DNA from: JAXGYV01 sp040772045
Lineage (GTDB): Bacteria > Actinomycetota > Thermoleophilia > UBA2241
Assembly: GCA_040772045.1 (NCBI GenBank)
Contig: JAXGYV010000001.1
Location: 270,081 to 334,080 of the forward strand
Length of the DNA stretch: 64,000 nt
Direction of reading: 5' to 3'
Below the pieces are notes generated by a model. That model ran no database searches. It was given only the letters and a program-made list of their open reading frames with translations, and had not been told where the DNA came from. The translations under genes were made by a program, and so were the position numbers. Of this stretch, positions 16,224 to 25,542 are shown in pieces (position 1 is the stretch's first letter; each line of letters begins with the position of its first letter).

Positions 16224-17050
16224 CGTTTGACCACCATGACATATTCGAGCTTGCGGAAGTCTACGGCCGGACGCAGCGCGACGGTCTGGTGCAGTTCCAC
16301 ATCTTGCCGGCCTACGTTCTCCACGATGCCAACCAGGATCCCGCGGGGAAAGATGGACCCGTTTCGCCCCGAGGTGACCACGAACTGACCTGGCTCCACC
16401 TTAGCCGTCTTGTCGACGTAGAGCAGGTTGACATCGCCGCGCACGCTGCCGGCCACCACACCCCGCACGCCACCCGGTTGCACCACGGCATCGACGAACG
16501 ACTCCTGGTCGGTGACGAGCGTAACCTGGGCCGCGTTGGCGGTGACGTCCGTAACGCGGCCCACCAGCCCTTCCTCGTTGATGACGGGGTCGAAGAGCTG
16601 TACGCCGTCGGCGGACCCAGCGTTGATGGTGACAGTGGAGTACCACACCTCCGTGGAGCCAGAGATGACCCGGGCGGGGATCATGTCGCTCGCGTCGTTG
16701 AAGACCGGATCGTCACGGAGATCAAGAAGCTGGCGGAGATGCTCGTTCTCAGACCGCGTGGTGAGCTCGCTAGCCACCGCGCGCCGCAGCCTGACGACTT
16801 CCGCGCGGAGCCGTTTGTTCTCGCTCTTGGCCCCGAAAAGGTCGCCCACCCAGTTCCAGGCGTCGCGGAACGGCTGGATGGCTTTGGCGCTGCCGGACTG
16901 TAACGGCGCGAGGATACGCGCGCCGACATCCTGCACGCCGTGCAGCACGCCGCTGGCCGGCTCACGGAAGAACACCGTGAACAGCGCCAGGGAGAGAATC
17001 ACCAGGGCGACCACGAGAAGTCGCCGCCACAGTGTCCGCCGACGGACCAC
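16220..17050 (-). CDS. mreC: Rod-shape determining protein MreC
   Basis: A short cytoplasmic start, one membrane anchor (about residues 9-28), a coiled-coil (about 70-110, ENKRLRAEVVRLRR and ENEHLRQLL) and two beta-barrel halves (GLVGRVTDV, GQFVVTSGRNGSIFPRGI) match MreC. The protein assembles periplasmic filaments that activate PBP2-RodA. Length 276 is normal. Confidence 0.92.
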   Translation of the reverse strand: MVRRRTLWRRLLVVALVILSLALFTVFFREPASGVLHGVQDVGARILAPLQSGSAKAIQPFRDAWNWVGDLFGAKSENKRLRAEVVRLRRAVASELTTRSENEHLRQLLDLRDDPVFNDASDMIPARVISGSTEVWYSTVTINAGSADGVQLFDPVINEEGLVGRVTDVTANAAQVTLVTDQESFVDAVVQPGGVRGVVAGSVRGDVNLLYVDKTAKVEPGQFVVTSGRNGSIFPRGILVGIVENVGRQDVELHQTVALRPAVDFRKLEYVMVVKR

Positions 17051-17069
17051 CTAGAGACGGTGGGTTCGG

Positions 17070-18071
17070 TCAGCGACGGCGAGGTCGCGAGTTGCGCCTG
17101 CCCTTAGCGAGGACATCGAACTCCTCCAGGTACTTGCCGGAGCCCACGGCCACACACGTGAGGGGCGCCTCGGCCAGATGCACCGGCATCTGTGTCTCAT
17201 TGCGGAGCCGCTCGGGGAGAGCCTGAAGCAGCGCGCCACCACCGGCCATCATGATGCCACGATCCATGATGTCGCTCGCTAGCTCCGGCGGGGTTTTGTC
17301 CAATGTGGCCTTGATCGCGTCGATGATGGCCTGCACGGGCTCTTCGAGGGCGACCCGCACATCGTCCGACGAGAGCACAATGGTCTTCGGCAGGCCCGTC
17401 ACGAGATCGCGGCCGCGGATCTCCGCCTGCTCTTCCTGCGGCAGAGGTGCCGCGGAGCCGATCTCCAGCTTGATCTCCTCGGCGGTCTGACTCCCGATGA
17501 GCAGCTTGTACTCCTTCTTGACCCACGTGATGATCGACTCATCGAGCTCGTCGCCGCCCACGCGAATTGACTGCGAGACGACGATGCCACCCAGCGAGAT
17601 CACCGCGACCTCGCTGGTGCCGCCACCGATATCGACGATCATGCTACCGGTGGGCTCGGCCACGGGCAGACCGGCGCCGATAGCCGCCGCCATGGGCTCC
17701 TCGATGAGCGTGGCCCACCGGGCGCCAGCCGAGTAGGTGGCCTCTTCCACCGCGCGCTTCTCCACTCCGGTGACGCCCGACGGCACGCAGATGACCACCC
17801 GCGGGTGCGCCCATCTGTTCTGCGCCACCCTGCGGATGAAGTGCCGCAGCATCTGCTCGGTGACATCGAAGTCGGCGATCACACCGTCTTTCAGCGGCCG
17901 TACGGCGCTGATGCTGGCCGGTGTACGGCCCAGCATGCGCTTAGCCTCGGCGCCCACGGCATGCACCTCTCCGGTGCGATGGTCGATCGCCACGACCGAC
18001 GGCTCGGAGAGCACAATGCCGCGTCCACGGACATAGACGAGTGTGTTGGCGGTACCTAGGTCGACGGCCAT
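17070..18071 (-). CDS. mreB: Cell-shape actin MreB
   Basis: MreB filaments steer lateral wall synthesis. Actin-fold motifs are intact: phosphate-1 VDLGTANTLVY, phosphate-2 VDIGGGTSEVAV and adenosine GIMMAGGGALLQALPE. The first ATG is at 18071, but the upstream frame stays open and reads ISFFASLTGFGARD, which resembles the amphipathic N-terminal helix of MreB (FxxxFGRD) used for membrane contact. No ATG, GTG or TTG lies in that stretch, so a rare start (for example the ATC after AAAGGGG) may be used. The gene heads the mreBCD-mrdA-rodA run. Confidence 0.95.
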   Translation of the reverse strand: MAVDLGTANTLVYVRGRGIVLSEPSVVAIDHRTGEVHAVGAEAKRMLGRTPASISAVRPLKDGVIADFDVTEQMLRHFIRRVAQNRWAHPRVVICVPSGVTGVEKRAVEEATYSAGARWATLIEEPMAAAIGAGLPVAEPTGSMIVDIGGGTSEVAVISLGGIVVSQSIRVGGDELDESIITWVKKEYKLLIGSQTAEEIKLEIGSAAPLPQEEQAEIRGRDLVTGLPKTIVLSSDDVRVALEEPVQAIIDAIKATLDKTPPELASDIMDRGIMMAGGGALLQALPERLRNETQMPVHLAEAPLTCVAVGSGKYLEEFDVLAKGRRNSRPRRR

Positions 18072-18147
18072 GTCGCGGGCACCGAATCCTGTCAGTGAGG
18101 CGAAGAAACTGATGGAAAACCCCTTTCCGTGCCAGACACAAGGTCCG

Positions 18148-18177
18148 AGTATACGATACGCCGCCAGCTGCGACGAA
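18148..18177 (-). promoter_or_regulatory. Candidate mreB promoter
   Basis: In the 130 bases between maf and mreB the minus strand carries TATACT (18148-18153), one base from the -10 consensus, 18 bases after a weak -35 TTCGTC (18172-18177). A start near 18141 would leave a leader of about 35-70 bases, depending on which mreB start codon is used. Confidence 0.4.
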
Positions 18178-18201
18178 CCTCGCGCGCCTTGAGCGCGACG
18201 C

Positions 18202-18780
18202 TCACCCTAGCCAATCGAGCGTCGCCACCCCAAGCTCTTCCAACGTGGTCGCCAGCAGAGCCACCGGCAAGCCGACCACGTTGAAGTAGTCGCCGCGCAC
18301 GCCCTGTACCAGCGCCGAGCCGAATCCTTGAATGGCGTACGCACCGGCGCGCTCTCGCCACTCTAAGCTGCGCAGGTAGCGTTCCACCACGTCCGCCGCG
18401 AGCACGCGGAAAGTGACGGCGGTAACCGCATGACCGCCCGCCGCGCGGTCTCCCTGCACAGCATACAGACCGCTGACTACCTCGTGTGTGCGGCCGCTTA
18501 AGCGGCGCAAGTACTCCCGTGCCTGCCGCTCGTCGGCGGCCTTTCCTAGCACATCGTCGCCCAGCACCACGACCGTGTCTACGCCGATGATCGTCTCGTC
18601 CGCCGCGGCCACCGCGCGGGAGGCGATCTCCAGTGCCTTTCCGCGCGCGTTGCGCTCGGCAGTGGCTACCGGATCGCCGGGTACCGTCTCTTCCACGTGC
18701 GCGCTCGGTACCGTGCGAAACGGAATACCGAGCTGCGCGAGAATCGTCCGCCGTTGAGGAGAACGAGAGGCGAGCAGCAC
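18202..18780 (-). CDS. maf: Maf-family nucleotide pyrophosphatase
   Basis: Maf hydrolyses non-canonical or modified nucleoside triphosphates. The N-terminus LLASRSPQRRTIL holds the SxRR motif, and IIGVDTVVVLGDDVLGKAAD and GDYFNVVGLPV are conserved family blocks. The 192-residue length is typical. It sits immediately upstream of mreB, a common maf-mreB arrangement, seven bases after ndk. Confidence 0.92.
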   Translation of the reverse strand: MLLASRSPQRRTILAQLGIPFRTVPSAHVEETVPGDPVATAERNARGKALEIASRAVAAADETIIGVDTVVVLGDDVLGKAADERQAREYLRRLSGRTHEVVSGLYAVQGDRAAGGHAVTAVTFRVLAADVVERYLRSLEWRERAGAYAIQGFGSALVQGVRGDYFNVVGLPVALLATTLEELGVATLDWLG

Positions 18781-18787
18781 ACGCAGC

Positions 18788-19201
18788 TTAGATCAGCTCC
18801 TGCTCGCCGAAGAACAGCGCGATCTCCCGTGCCGCGCTCTCTGGCCCGTCGGAGCCGTGCACCACGTTCTCCTCCTTGGAGAGGGCGAAGTCTCCACGGA
18901 TGGTACCCGGCGCCGCCTCAACGGGGTCGGTAACCCCCATCATTGTCCGTGCCACCGCGATCGCCTCGCGACCCTCCCACACCATGGCCACCACCGGCCC
19001 GGAGGTGATGAACGACACCAGCGGATCGAAGAAGGGCTTGCCCACGTGCTCCGCGTAGTGCCGCTCCGCCATGTCGCGCGACATGCGCAGCATCTTCAGA
19101 CCGCGAAGCGCGAAACCACGTCGTTCGAAGCGGCGGATGATCTCGCCCACCAGCCCGCCGACGACACCGTTCGGCTTGACCATGATGAAGGTTCGTTCCA
19201 C
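18788..19201 (-). CDS. ndk: Nucleoside diphosphate kinase
   Basis: Ndk transfers the gamma-phosphate from ATP to NDPs through a phosphohistidine. The protein (137 residues from the GTG at 19201) begins ERTFIMVKPNGV and keeps the active-site histidine in ENVVHGSDGPESA. Longer in-frame starts exist but enter the neighbouring zinc-ribbon gene in another frame. Confidence 0.95.
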   Translation of the reverse strand: MERTFIMVKPNGVVGGLVGEIIRRFERRGFALRGLKMLRMSRDMAERHYAEHVGKPFFDPLVSFITSGPVVAMVWEGREAIAVARTMMGVTDPVEAAPGTIRGDFALSKEENVVHGSDGPESAAREIALFFGEQELI

Positions 19202-19254
19202 GGATAGGCCTCCCGTGTGGTGATGGCTACGGGCTACCGAAGCGCTGGCGCAAC

Positions 19255-19782
19255 TCAGCGGCCAGTCGACCCCGGAATGTACTCCGCTCCCACCGGTGCG
19301 ATCCGCGTCTCGCAGTAGGGGCAAGCACGCCACCCCGGTTCGATCGGCCGCCCGCACGTACGGCAGACGCCTCGCAGGCGCGTGGTGCAATGCGGGCACA
19401 CCAGGTAGTCCTCGCGAATATCGGTGTGGCAGTACGGACAGACCTGCATGTCCGCCAGCCTGCGCTCCAGCACTTCCAGTTCCAGCTCGCGTTCGCGCAC
19501 ATCGCTGAGATACTCCGGAGGGCGAACGATCGCGTAGATGAGCACGCCGAGCGGGCCGAACACGAGCCCGGTGAGCACCGCCACGGCGATCACCACCTTG
19601 TCTTCGATACGCCGGTGGGCGTCTTTGAAGACCCAGAAGACGCACGCCAACCAGAGCACGACGAGCAAGAAGCAACCGAGCAAAACGATGAGCCGCCAGG
19701 TACCGGACTTGAAGAACTCGGTAACCGAATCGAAGGGGTTGCCGTCCTTGGCAGCCAGAGCAGTAGCGATGCACTGGAGCAC
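19255..19782 (-). CDS. Membrane protein with C-terminal double zinc ribbon
   Basis: The 175-residue protein has two membrane segments (about residues 30-52 and 62-87) followed by a charged helix (RERELELEVLERRLADM) and eight cysteines in four CxxC pairs (CPYC, CPHC, CRTC, CPYC), a double zinc ribbon facing the cytoplasm. Proteins of this build are common in Actinomycetota and their role is unknown. It precedes ndk by 53 bases. Confidence 0.75.
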   Translation of the reverse strand: MLQCIATALAAKDGNPFDSVTEFFKSGTWRLIVLLGCFLLVVLWLACVFWVFKDAHRRIEDKVVIAVAVLTGLVFGPLGVLIYAIVRPPEYLSDVRERELELEVLERRLADMQVCPYCHTDIREDYLVCPHCTTRLRGVCRTCGRPIEPGWRACPYCETRIAPVGAEYIPGSTGR

Positions 19783-19981
19783 GCTGTTTCCTCCCTCAGA
19801 CCGGTGGCCCTACCGGGCCAGTGTGACTTGCCCCCGTGGCCGCCGCAAGCCTCGCAGGAGGCGGCGGCCGCGCACATCATACCCCGACTCTCCCCTCATG
19901 CGTGGGTCAGCGGCCCCCGGTCTTCTCCGCCACGCCCACCTGCCATGATCGCCCGAGGCACCACCATGGAGCACAGACGGC

Positions 19982-20016
19982 GGAAGGGCGCGCGGCCTCC
20001 GAGCCGCCGCCCCTTC
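19982..20016 (-). terminator. Hairpin downstream of satP
   Basis: On the minus strand GGAAGGG pairs with CCCTTCC around an inner GC stem with three mismatches and a six-base loop. No T-tract follows, so termination is only possible. The rest of the 279-base gap 19783-20061 shows nothing I recognise. Confidence 0.3.
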
Positions 20017-20061
20017 CAGCAGGCTTCGCGTTACCGCGTTCCTCGCTTCCTTCCTACTTCC

Positions 20062-20670
20062 CTACTTCTTTACTGGACCGAGCGGAAGCACCACGCGACC
20101 ATAGAGCTCATTCCAGATCTGCGCGATGGAGCCGTACATGGCGGAGAGACCGGTGAGAATACCTTCCCACCCGGCGATCTTGCCTATCAGCTCGCTGCCA
20201 GTCCAGTCGCGGATGGCCAGCAGCCAGAAAAGGATGGAGAGCGTCAGGAACACAACCTGCAGTGAGCGGTTGATGCGCAGCGTGCCGATGAACATGAGGA
20301 ACGTGAAGATGCCCCAGAACATGAAGAACCAGCCGAGGGCCGTGAGCGACGAGGCGAGATCGGCGGCGCCGTCGATGAACGTCAGTTTGGGCAGCAGAAT
20401 GAGGCCGACGAGGAGGAGCCAGAAGAGGCCGTAAGAGGAGAAGGCGACGGTCGCGAAGGTATTGCCCTTCTTCCACTCCATCCATCCGGCGAACACCTGT
20501 GCCATACCACCGTAGAAGATGCCCATGGCGAGGATCATCGCATTCAACTCGTAGATGCCCGCGTTGTGGATGTTGAGCAACACAGTTGTCATACCGAAGG
20601 CCATGAGCCCAAGCGGCCCTGGGTTGGCGGTGGTGTCCTTGAGGACACGCACATCTGTGCTGTTTGCCAT
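20062..20670 (-). CDS. satP: SatP/YaaH-family acetate-succinate transporter (GPR1/FUN34/YaaH)
   Basis: The family signature NPGPLGLMAFGMTT (NPAPLGL-type) lies at residues 17-30 and six membrane helices follow, with conserved WxxGN-like and YG elements. Members are proton-coupled or channel-like carriers for acetate and other short monocarboxylates. The 202-residue length fits. The ATG has a strong GGGAGGGAG site. It stands alone, with promoter-like boxes upstream. Confidence 0.88.
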   Translation of the reverse strand: MANSTDVRVLKDTTANPGPLGLMAFGMTTVLLNIHNAGIYELNAMILAMGIFYGGMAQVFAGWMEWKKGNTFATVAFSSYGLFWLLLVGLILLPKLTFIDGAADLASSLTALGWFFMFWGIFTFLMFIGTLRINRSLQVVFLTLSILFWLLAIRDWTGSELIGKIAGWEGILTGLSAMYGSIAQIWNELYGRVVLPLGPVKK

Positions 20671-20827
20671 ATGGCACTCCCTCCCGATTGTCTCTTGCTC
20701 TTACCTGACGATGGATGGACGGGCAACCGCTAGCGACGGCGCGAAGCAGTGACGCTCCACCTGCTGCGAGACTGACCCCTCCTCGTCCGCCGCCCTGGAG
20801 ACACTCCGGGAGCGGCGAATGTGCGGA

Positions 20828-20856
20828 GTTGTACCATACCGGCGCGCTCGTGGCCA
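20828..20856 (-). promoter_or_regulatory. Candidate satP promoter
   Basis: Minus-strand TTGGCC (20851-20856) and GTACAA (20828-20833) are separated by 17 bases, leaving a leader of about 150 bases. The 286-base gap between satP and hutH holds nothing else I can support. Confidence 0.3.
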
Positions 20857-20956
20857 AGACCGCTCGTGCTCCAGCGAGGATAAGAAGGGCGGCTGGATCA
20901 CGACAATCGGCGTGCACCGCCGCGACAGCGGGCACCTCCGCGCCGCCGAGGATGGC

Positions 20957-22498
20957 TCACCCAGCGGCGCGGAGAGCACGCACAACGGCGGCGAACTCGC
21001 CACGCGTCACCGCCTGCCGAACACGCTCGATCTCTGGCGCCAGGTAGCGATCGCCGCGCAGCCGAGGCGCTAGACGACGCACGATCTGGTAGCCGCGACG
21101 CGTGCCCTCCCCGGGTTCCAGCGGGGCCAACAAATCGATGGCCTGGGTGGCACACAGTGCCTCGATGCCCAAGATGGTCTGCGTATTGCGCAGCACGGTC
21201 TCGAGCTTGAGCGCCGCCGTCATCCCCATGCTCACGTGGTCTTCCTGGTCTCCCGAGGTGGGGATGGAGTCCACGCTGGCCGGATGGCACAGGATCTTGC
21301 TCTCGGCCACCAGAGCGGCCGCCGTGTACTGAGCTAGCATGTAGCCGTTGCTGAGCCCCGACGTCTCGGTCAAATAGGGCGGCAACTCGCTCAAGAAGGG
21401 GCTCAGCAGACGGAACGTCCGGCGCTCGCTCATACTGCCGATCTCGGCCAGGCTCATGGCGGCCAGGTCCAGCGCCAGCGCCAGGGGTTCGCCATGGAAA
21501 TTACCGGCAGAGACGATCTCGCCCACATCCGGAAACACGATCGGGTTATCGGTGACGGCATCCACCTCGACCGCCACCACCTCGCGCAGCCAGCGGAACG
21601 CGTCGCGGCAGGCGCCGTGTACCTGAGGGATGCAGCGAACGCTGTAGGCATCCTGCACCTTGTCGCAGTTGAGATGGCTGAACATGATGCCGCTGCCCTC
21701 GGTGGCCAGCCGCACGGTGTGTGCCGTGTGCTCCTGGCCAGGGATGGGCCGTAGCCTCTGGATGCGCTCCTGGAAGGGGCCCACCGAAGCGCGCAGGCCC
21801 TCGATGCTCATCGCTCCGATGAGGTCGGCGGAGTCCAGAACGGCCTCGCCGTCGGCCACCGCCAGGCTGCCGATGGCAGCCATGAACTGCGTGCCATTGA
21901 TGAGGCTCACCCCCTCCTTGGGCTCCAATCGTAGGGGGCGAAGCCCGGCCGCGGCCAGCGCCGGCGCCACTGGTTCTCGCTGGCCGCCGGCGGTAAGCAC
22001 TTCGCCCTCGCCCATCATGGCAAGCACGAGGTGCGCCGAGGGCGCCAGATCGCCAGAGGCACCGAGTGATCCACGCGAGGGGACGTACGGAATCAGGTCG
22101 CGGTTCAGCATCTCCACGAGGAGGTCTACGACCTCCTGGCGCACGCCGGAGTGACCTTTTGCGAACGTGTTCACCCGGATGGCCATGGCGCCGCGTACCA
22201 CCTCACGCGGCAGCGGCTCGCCGACACCCACGGCATGGCTGCGCACGAGGTTCTCCTGCAGCTCGCGTGCTTGCTCTACGGGGATGTGTGTCGTGGCAAG
22301 CTGGCCGAAGCCGGTGGTAACCCCATAGACGACACGCCGCTCTCGGACCACGCGGTCCACCACAGCGTGGGCCGCGGCGATGCGCGCACGGCCAGCCGTC
22401 CCCACTCGTACGGCGGCGCTCGCGCGCGCCACGGCGACCACACCGCCGATGCCGAGCGGTGCCTCTCCGATCAGAACTTCCCGCGACAACTGCTCCAC
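20957..22498 (-). CDS. hutH: Histidine ammonia-lyase
   Basis: HutH converts histidine to urocanate and ammonia. The autocatalytic MIO prosthetic group forms from Ala-Ser-Gly in GSLGASGDLAPSAH (about residues 147-149 from my start), and YGVTTGFG near residue 58 supplies the catalytic tyrosine. I choose the GTG at 22498 because TGGAGGGGG lies just upstream; the frame is open 15 codons further. No other hut gene is in the window, so this is an isolated lyase; another MIO-family substrate cannot be excluded but the histidinase-type motifs are good. Confidence 0.9.
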   Translation of the reverse strand: MEQLSREVLIGEAPLGIGGVVAVARASAAVRVGTAGRARIAAAHAVVDRVVRERRVVYGVTTGFGQLATTHIPVEQARELQENLVRSHAVGVGEPLPREVVRGAMAIRVNTFAKGHSGVRQEVVDLLVEMLNRDLIPYVPSRGSLGASGDLAPSAHLVLAMMGEGEVLTAGGQREPVAPALAAAGLRPLRLEPKEGVSLINGTQFMAAIGSLAVADGEAVLDSADLIGAMSIEGLRASVGPFQERIQRLRPIPGQEHTAHTVRLATEGSGIMFSHLNCDKVQDAYSVRCIPQVHGACRDAFRWLREVVAVEVDAVTDNPIVFPDVGEIVSAGNFHGEPLALALDLAAMSLAEIGSMSERRTFRLLSPFLSELPPYLTETSGLSNGYMLAQYTAAALVAESKILCHPASVDSIPTSGDQEDHVSMGMTAALKLETVLRNTQTILGIEALCATQAIDLLAPLEPGEGTRRGYQIVRRLAPRLRGDRYLAPEIERVRQAVTRGEFAAVVRALRAAG

Positions 22499-22589
22499 CC
22501 CCCTCCACACAGCGCTGCATCGAGGGCGACCAGGACGTCGCAACCACTCCGCGGTCGCATCCCGAACCCGATTGGCGGGTCTCGTCCAC

Positions 22590-22595
22590 TATACT
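22590..22595 (+). promoter_or_regulatory. -10 box for the PMT gene, possibly a leaderless transcript
   Basis: TATACT lies seven bases before the ATG at 22603. With no ribosome-binding site visible, a start of transcription at or next to the ATG would give a leaderless mRNA, common in Actinomycetota. No clear -35 box at 17 bases. Confidence 0.35.
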
Positions 22596-22602
22596 AACCC
22601 GC

Positions 22603-24213
22603 ATGGAGCTCGACACCGCCCGCCCTCCTCTTCCCGCTGCCGCTCTGGGCAGGCGCCGGTTCGGCATGAAGATGGCTGTCTTCGCGGTGCTGGCGATCTC
22701 CGCCGTCCTCCGCCTCTGGAGCCTGGGTACTCCGACCACGTTCGTATTCGACGAGGTCTACTACGCCAAAGACGCCAAGGCCATCATCGACGGGCGGCTC
22801 GGGCAGAAACAGGGCGGTCAGGCCTGGGAGCCCGGCGACCTCGTCTCCTGGCCGCACCCCGAGTACGGCAAGTTGGCCATCGCGCTGGGCATCCTGGCCT
22901 TCGGCGACACACCCTTTGGCTGGCGTTTCGCGCCCGCCCTGGCCGGCTTGGCGTTACTCGCCTGCGTGTACCCCATCGCCCGAAGACTCGGCCTCAGCCG
23001 AGGTTGGGCGCTCGGCGCGCTGGTACTGGCGGCGACCGATCTCCTCGGCATCGCTCAGTCGCGCATCGCCACCCTGGATATCTTCGTCGCCCTATGGACA
23101 GCGGTCTGCGTGCTGCTCGCGCTCAAGTACGTACAGGATGGCCATCGCCTCCGTTGGCTCGCCCTGTGCGGCCTCGCCGGCGGTCTGGCAGTGAGCACCA
23201 AATGGTCTGGCGCCCTCGCTCTCCTGGCCGCTGGCGTGCTCCTCCTGCTCTTCCGACGCCGCGCGCCTCGCCAGCATGTCGCCGCGCAGGAGCACACCGA
23301 ACCGGTGTCCACCGCTCGCCCGCGGCTCTGGCGAGCCCTGCGCGCCAGCCTCCCCCCCATTCTCTTCTTGGTAGCACTCCCGGCAGCTCTCTATGTAGCC
23401 AGCTATGCCTTCTACTTCGCCGCCGGCCACTCGTTTGCCGACTGGTGGGAGATGCAGCGCCAGGCGTTCACCTTTAACTTCAACCTCCACGCCACCCACA
23501 GCTACGCGTCCGAAGCGCCTACCTGGATCCTCAATACGCGACCCGTGTGGTACTTCTTCGAGTCCAAGGCGGAGTACCACGGCATCGTCGCCATGGGCAA
23601 TCCACTGCTCTGGTGGAGCTCCGCGCTCGCACTGGTGGCGGTCCCCGCAGCGGCGCTGCTCGGACGAGATCGCCGGCTGGCCGTGCCGGCGCTGCTGGTG
23701 GCCCTCCTCTACTTCCCCTGGTTCGCCACCGGCCGCACCTCTTTTCTTTATTACATGACCCCCGTGGCCCCGTTCTTGGCGATCCTCGTAGCCACAGGGC
23801 TCCAGCGTCTCTGTGGCACGCCGCTCCGCTGGCCACGCCGGCGACCCTCTCTTCCCTGCGGAGTCACTGAGACAGCCTTCTGGCCCACGCTTGCCTTCCT
23901 AGCTGCCACCGCCGCGACTACCCTGTTCTGGCATCCCGTGGAACGCGGCATCGGCTGGCTCTTCTGGAGGGTGCCAGCGAGCTCGTCGCGACTCCTAGGT
24001 TACGTCGTAGCCGCGGCCGGAGGCGCGTTCATCTGCGCGCTCCTCGGCTGGCTCATCTCCCATCTCCGCACCCTCGCCGGTCGGCAGGCGCTCGCGTGGT
24101 CCTACGTGGGCGTGATCGCCGGCCTCGGCATAGTGTTCCTCCCGATCGTCGTCGACATCGGCATCAGCCCCGAACGCTACTATCGCCTTATCTGGTTCAC
24201 GAGCTGGATTTGA
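22603..24213 (+). CDS. Dolichyl-phosphate-mannose-type protein O-mannosyltransferase (PMT, GT39)
   Basis: The 536-residue protein has about ten membrane helices and the PMT catalytic pair D50-E51 in FVFDEVYYAKDAK, followed by HPEYGKLAIALG, the HPPxGK-like loop. PMT enzymes mannosylate secreted proteins on serine or threonine using polyprenyl-phosphate mannose; actinobacterial members act on Sec-exported proteins. The start is the ATG at 22603; the frame is open further upstream only into the hutH region. It overlaps the MFS gene by TGATG. Confidence 0.85.
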   Translation: MELDTARPPLPAAALGRRRFGMKMAVFAVLAISAVLRLWSLGTPTTFVFDEVYYAKDAKAIIDGRLGQKQGGQAWEPGDLVSWPHPEYGKLAIALGILAFGDTPFGWRFAPALAGLALLACVYPIARRLGLSRGWALGALVLAATDLLGIAQSRIATLDIFVALWTAVCVLLALKYVQDGHRLRWLALCGLAGGLAVSTKWSGALALLAAGVLLLLFRRRAPRQHVAAQEHTEPVSTARPRLWRALRASLPPILFLVALPAALYVASYAFYFAAGHSFADWWEMQRQAFTFNFNLHATHSYASEAPTWILNTRPVWYFFESKAEYHGIVAMGNPLLWWSSALALVAVPAAALLGRDRRLAVPALLVALLYFPWFATGRTSFLYYMTPVAPFLAILVATGLQRLCGTPLRWPRRRPSLPCGVTETAFWPTLAFLAATAATTLFWHPVERGIGWLFWRVPASSSRLLGYVVAAAGGAFICALLGWLISHLRTLAGRQALAWSYVGVIAGLGIVFLPIVVDIGISPERYYRLIWFTSWI

Positions 24214-25481
24214 TGCAGGCCCCCACCGCGCATCGCTCGACCACCGCCACCCTCCCGCCGCGGCCTACCTCACTCGGACTCCTGCCGCTGTACATCGCCC
24301 ATTCGCTCTCGCACGTGCTGCTCGGCATCTACCCGGCCGTGCTGTTCGTGCTGCGCGAGGAGTTCGCGGCCAGCTACACGCTCCTCGGCAGCTTCTTCAC
24401 CGCCGCCATGCTGCTCTACGGCGTGGGCGCATTCCCCACCGGTGTACTGCTCAATCGCATCCATCCCCTGCACGTAGTGCGAGCTTGTCTGGCAATGGCC
24501 GCGATGGCCGCGACGCTCATCGCGGTCGCCCCCTCCGCCGGAGTCATGGCCGCTGGGTTGCTCCTCCTGGGCCTCGCCTTCTCTCCCTACCACACCGCCG
24601 CCAACACGCTCATCTCGCGAGCCAGCGGCAACGACGCTCGCCTTACGGCCCATCACGGCATGTTCGGAAGCCTCGGACTCGCTGTTGGCCCGGCGTTTGG
24701 CTCCGTGCTCGCCTACGCCGTGGACTGGCGACTGCCGTTTGCCGCCGGCGCCGCCATTACCGTGGCCGCCCTGCTCTATACCTTCGCCCTCCCGCCACTC
24801 GCCAACGCACGCGACATGCACACCGACCCCGGCCACAGCCTGGGCGTGACCCACGTGAAGGCCCTCAGCCTGGTGTTCGCCATCACCATCTGCTTGGGGT
24901 TCGTGTTCCGTGGCTTCGAGACCTACCTGCCATCCTTGGTCATCCAGCGTGCCGACCTGTTCGCCGGCAGCCGTCTGGTTCAGGGCGGCCTGCTGGCCTC
25001 GCTCATCTACATCGTGGGTTTCTTCGGCCAGCTGTGGGCCGCCAAGCTAGGCCGCCACCGTAAGGTAGAACGTATCTACACCGCGCTGCTCCTCGGTCAG
25101 GCACTCCTCCTCGTGGTGGCGTACGCGGCAACGGAATGGCCCCTCATCCTCGTGCTGCTCCTGTTCAGCCTCTTTCACTTCACCACGCAGCCGATCGACA
25201 ACGTGCTCACCGGAAAGTACACGTCGCTCAACCGCCGCGGGCTTGGCTACGGGTTGAGCTTCGGCCTCTCCTTCGCCGTGGGCTCGTTCGCCGCCGTGGC
25301 CGGCGGGGCGATCGCGGACGCCGCCGGCGGCGAGCTTCACTGGATCTACCTCATGCTCGCCGCCGTCGCCCTCCTGGCGGCTCTCTGCGGCGCCGCGCTC
25401 ACGATGCTCGCGCAGCGCTTGCGCGCGGCGCCCCCACAGCCCTCCACAGCTCTGCCCTTAGACTCGCATCCCGCAAGGTGA
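24213..25481 (+). CDS. Major facilitator superfamily transporter
   Basis: The 422-residue protein has twelve predicted helices split by a loop near residue 200, in the usual MFS two-bundle form. The N-terminal half is of the FsR/CynX-like type (YIAHSLSHVLLGIYPAVL). The substrate is unknown. Translation is coupled to the PMT gene through the TGATG overlap; the pairing suggests no clear functional link. Confidence 0.8.
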   Translation: MQAPTAHRSTTATLPPRPTSLGLLPLYIAHSLSHVLLGIYPAVLFVLREEFAASYTLLGSFFTAAMLLYGVGAFPTGVLLNRIHPLHVVRACLAMAAMAATLIAVAPSAGVMAAGLLLLGLAFSPYHTAANTLISRASGNDARLTAHHGMFGSLGLAVGPAFGSVLAYAVDWRLPFAAGAAITVAALLYTFALPPLANARDMHTDPGHSLGVTHVKALSLVFAITICLGFVFRGFETYLPSLVIQRADLFAGSRLVQGGLLASLIYIVGFFGQLWAAKLGRHRKVERIYTALLLGQALLLVVAYAATEWPLILVLLLFSLFHFTTQPIDNVLTGKYTSLNRRGLGYGLSFGLSFAVGSFAAVAGGAIADAAGGELHWIYLMLAAVALLAALCGAALTMLAQRLRAAPPQPSTALPLDSHPAR

Positions 25482-25542
25482 GCGACGTGGACGGTCACAC
25501 GCACGCTGGCCTCGGGAGCACAACCGATCACGAGAGGCGACC

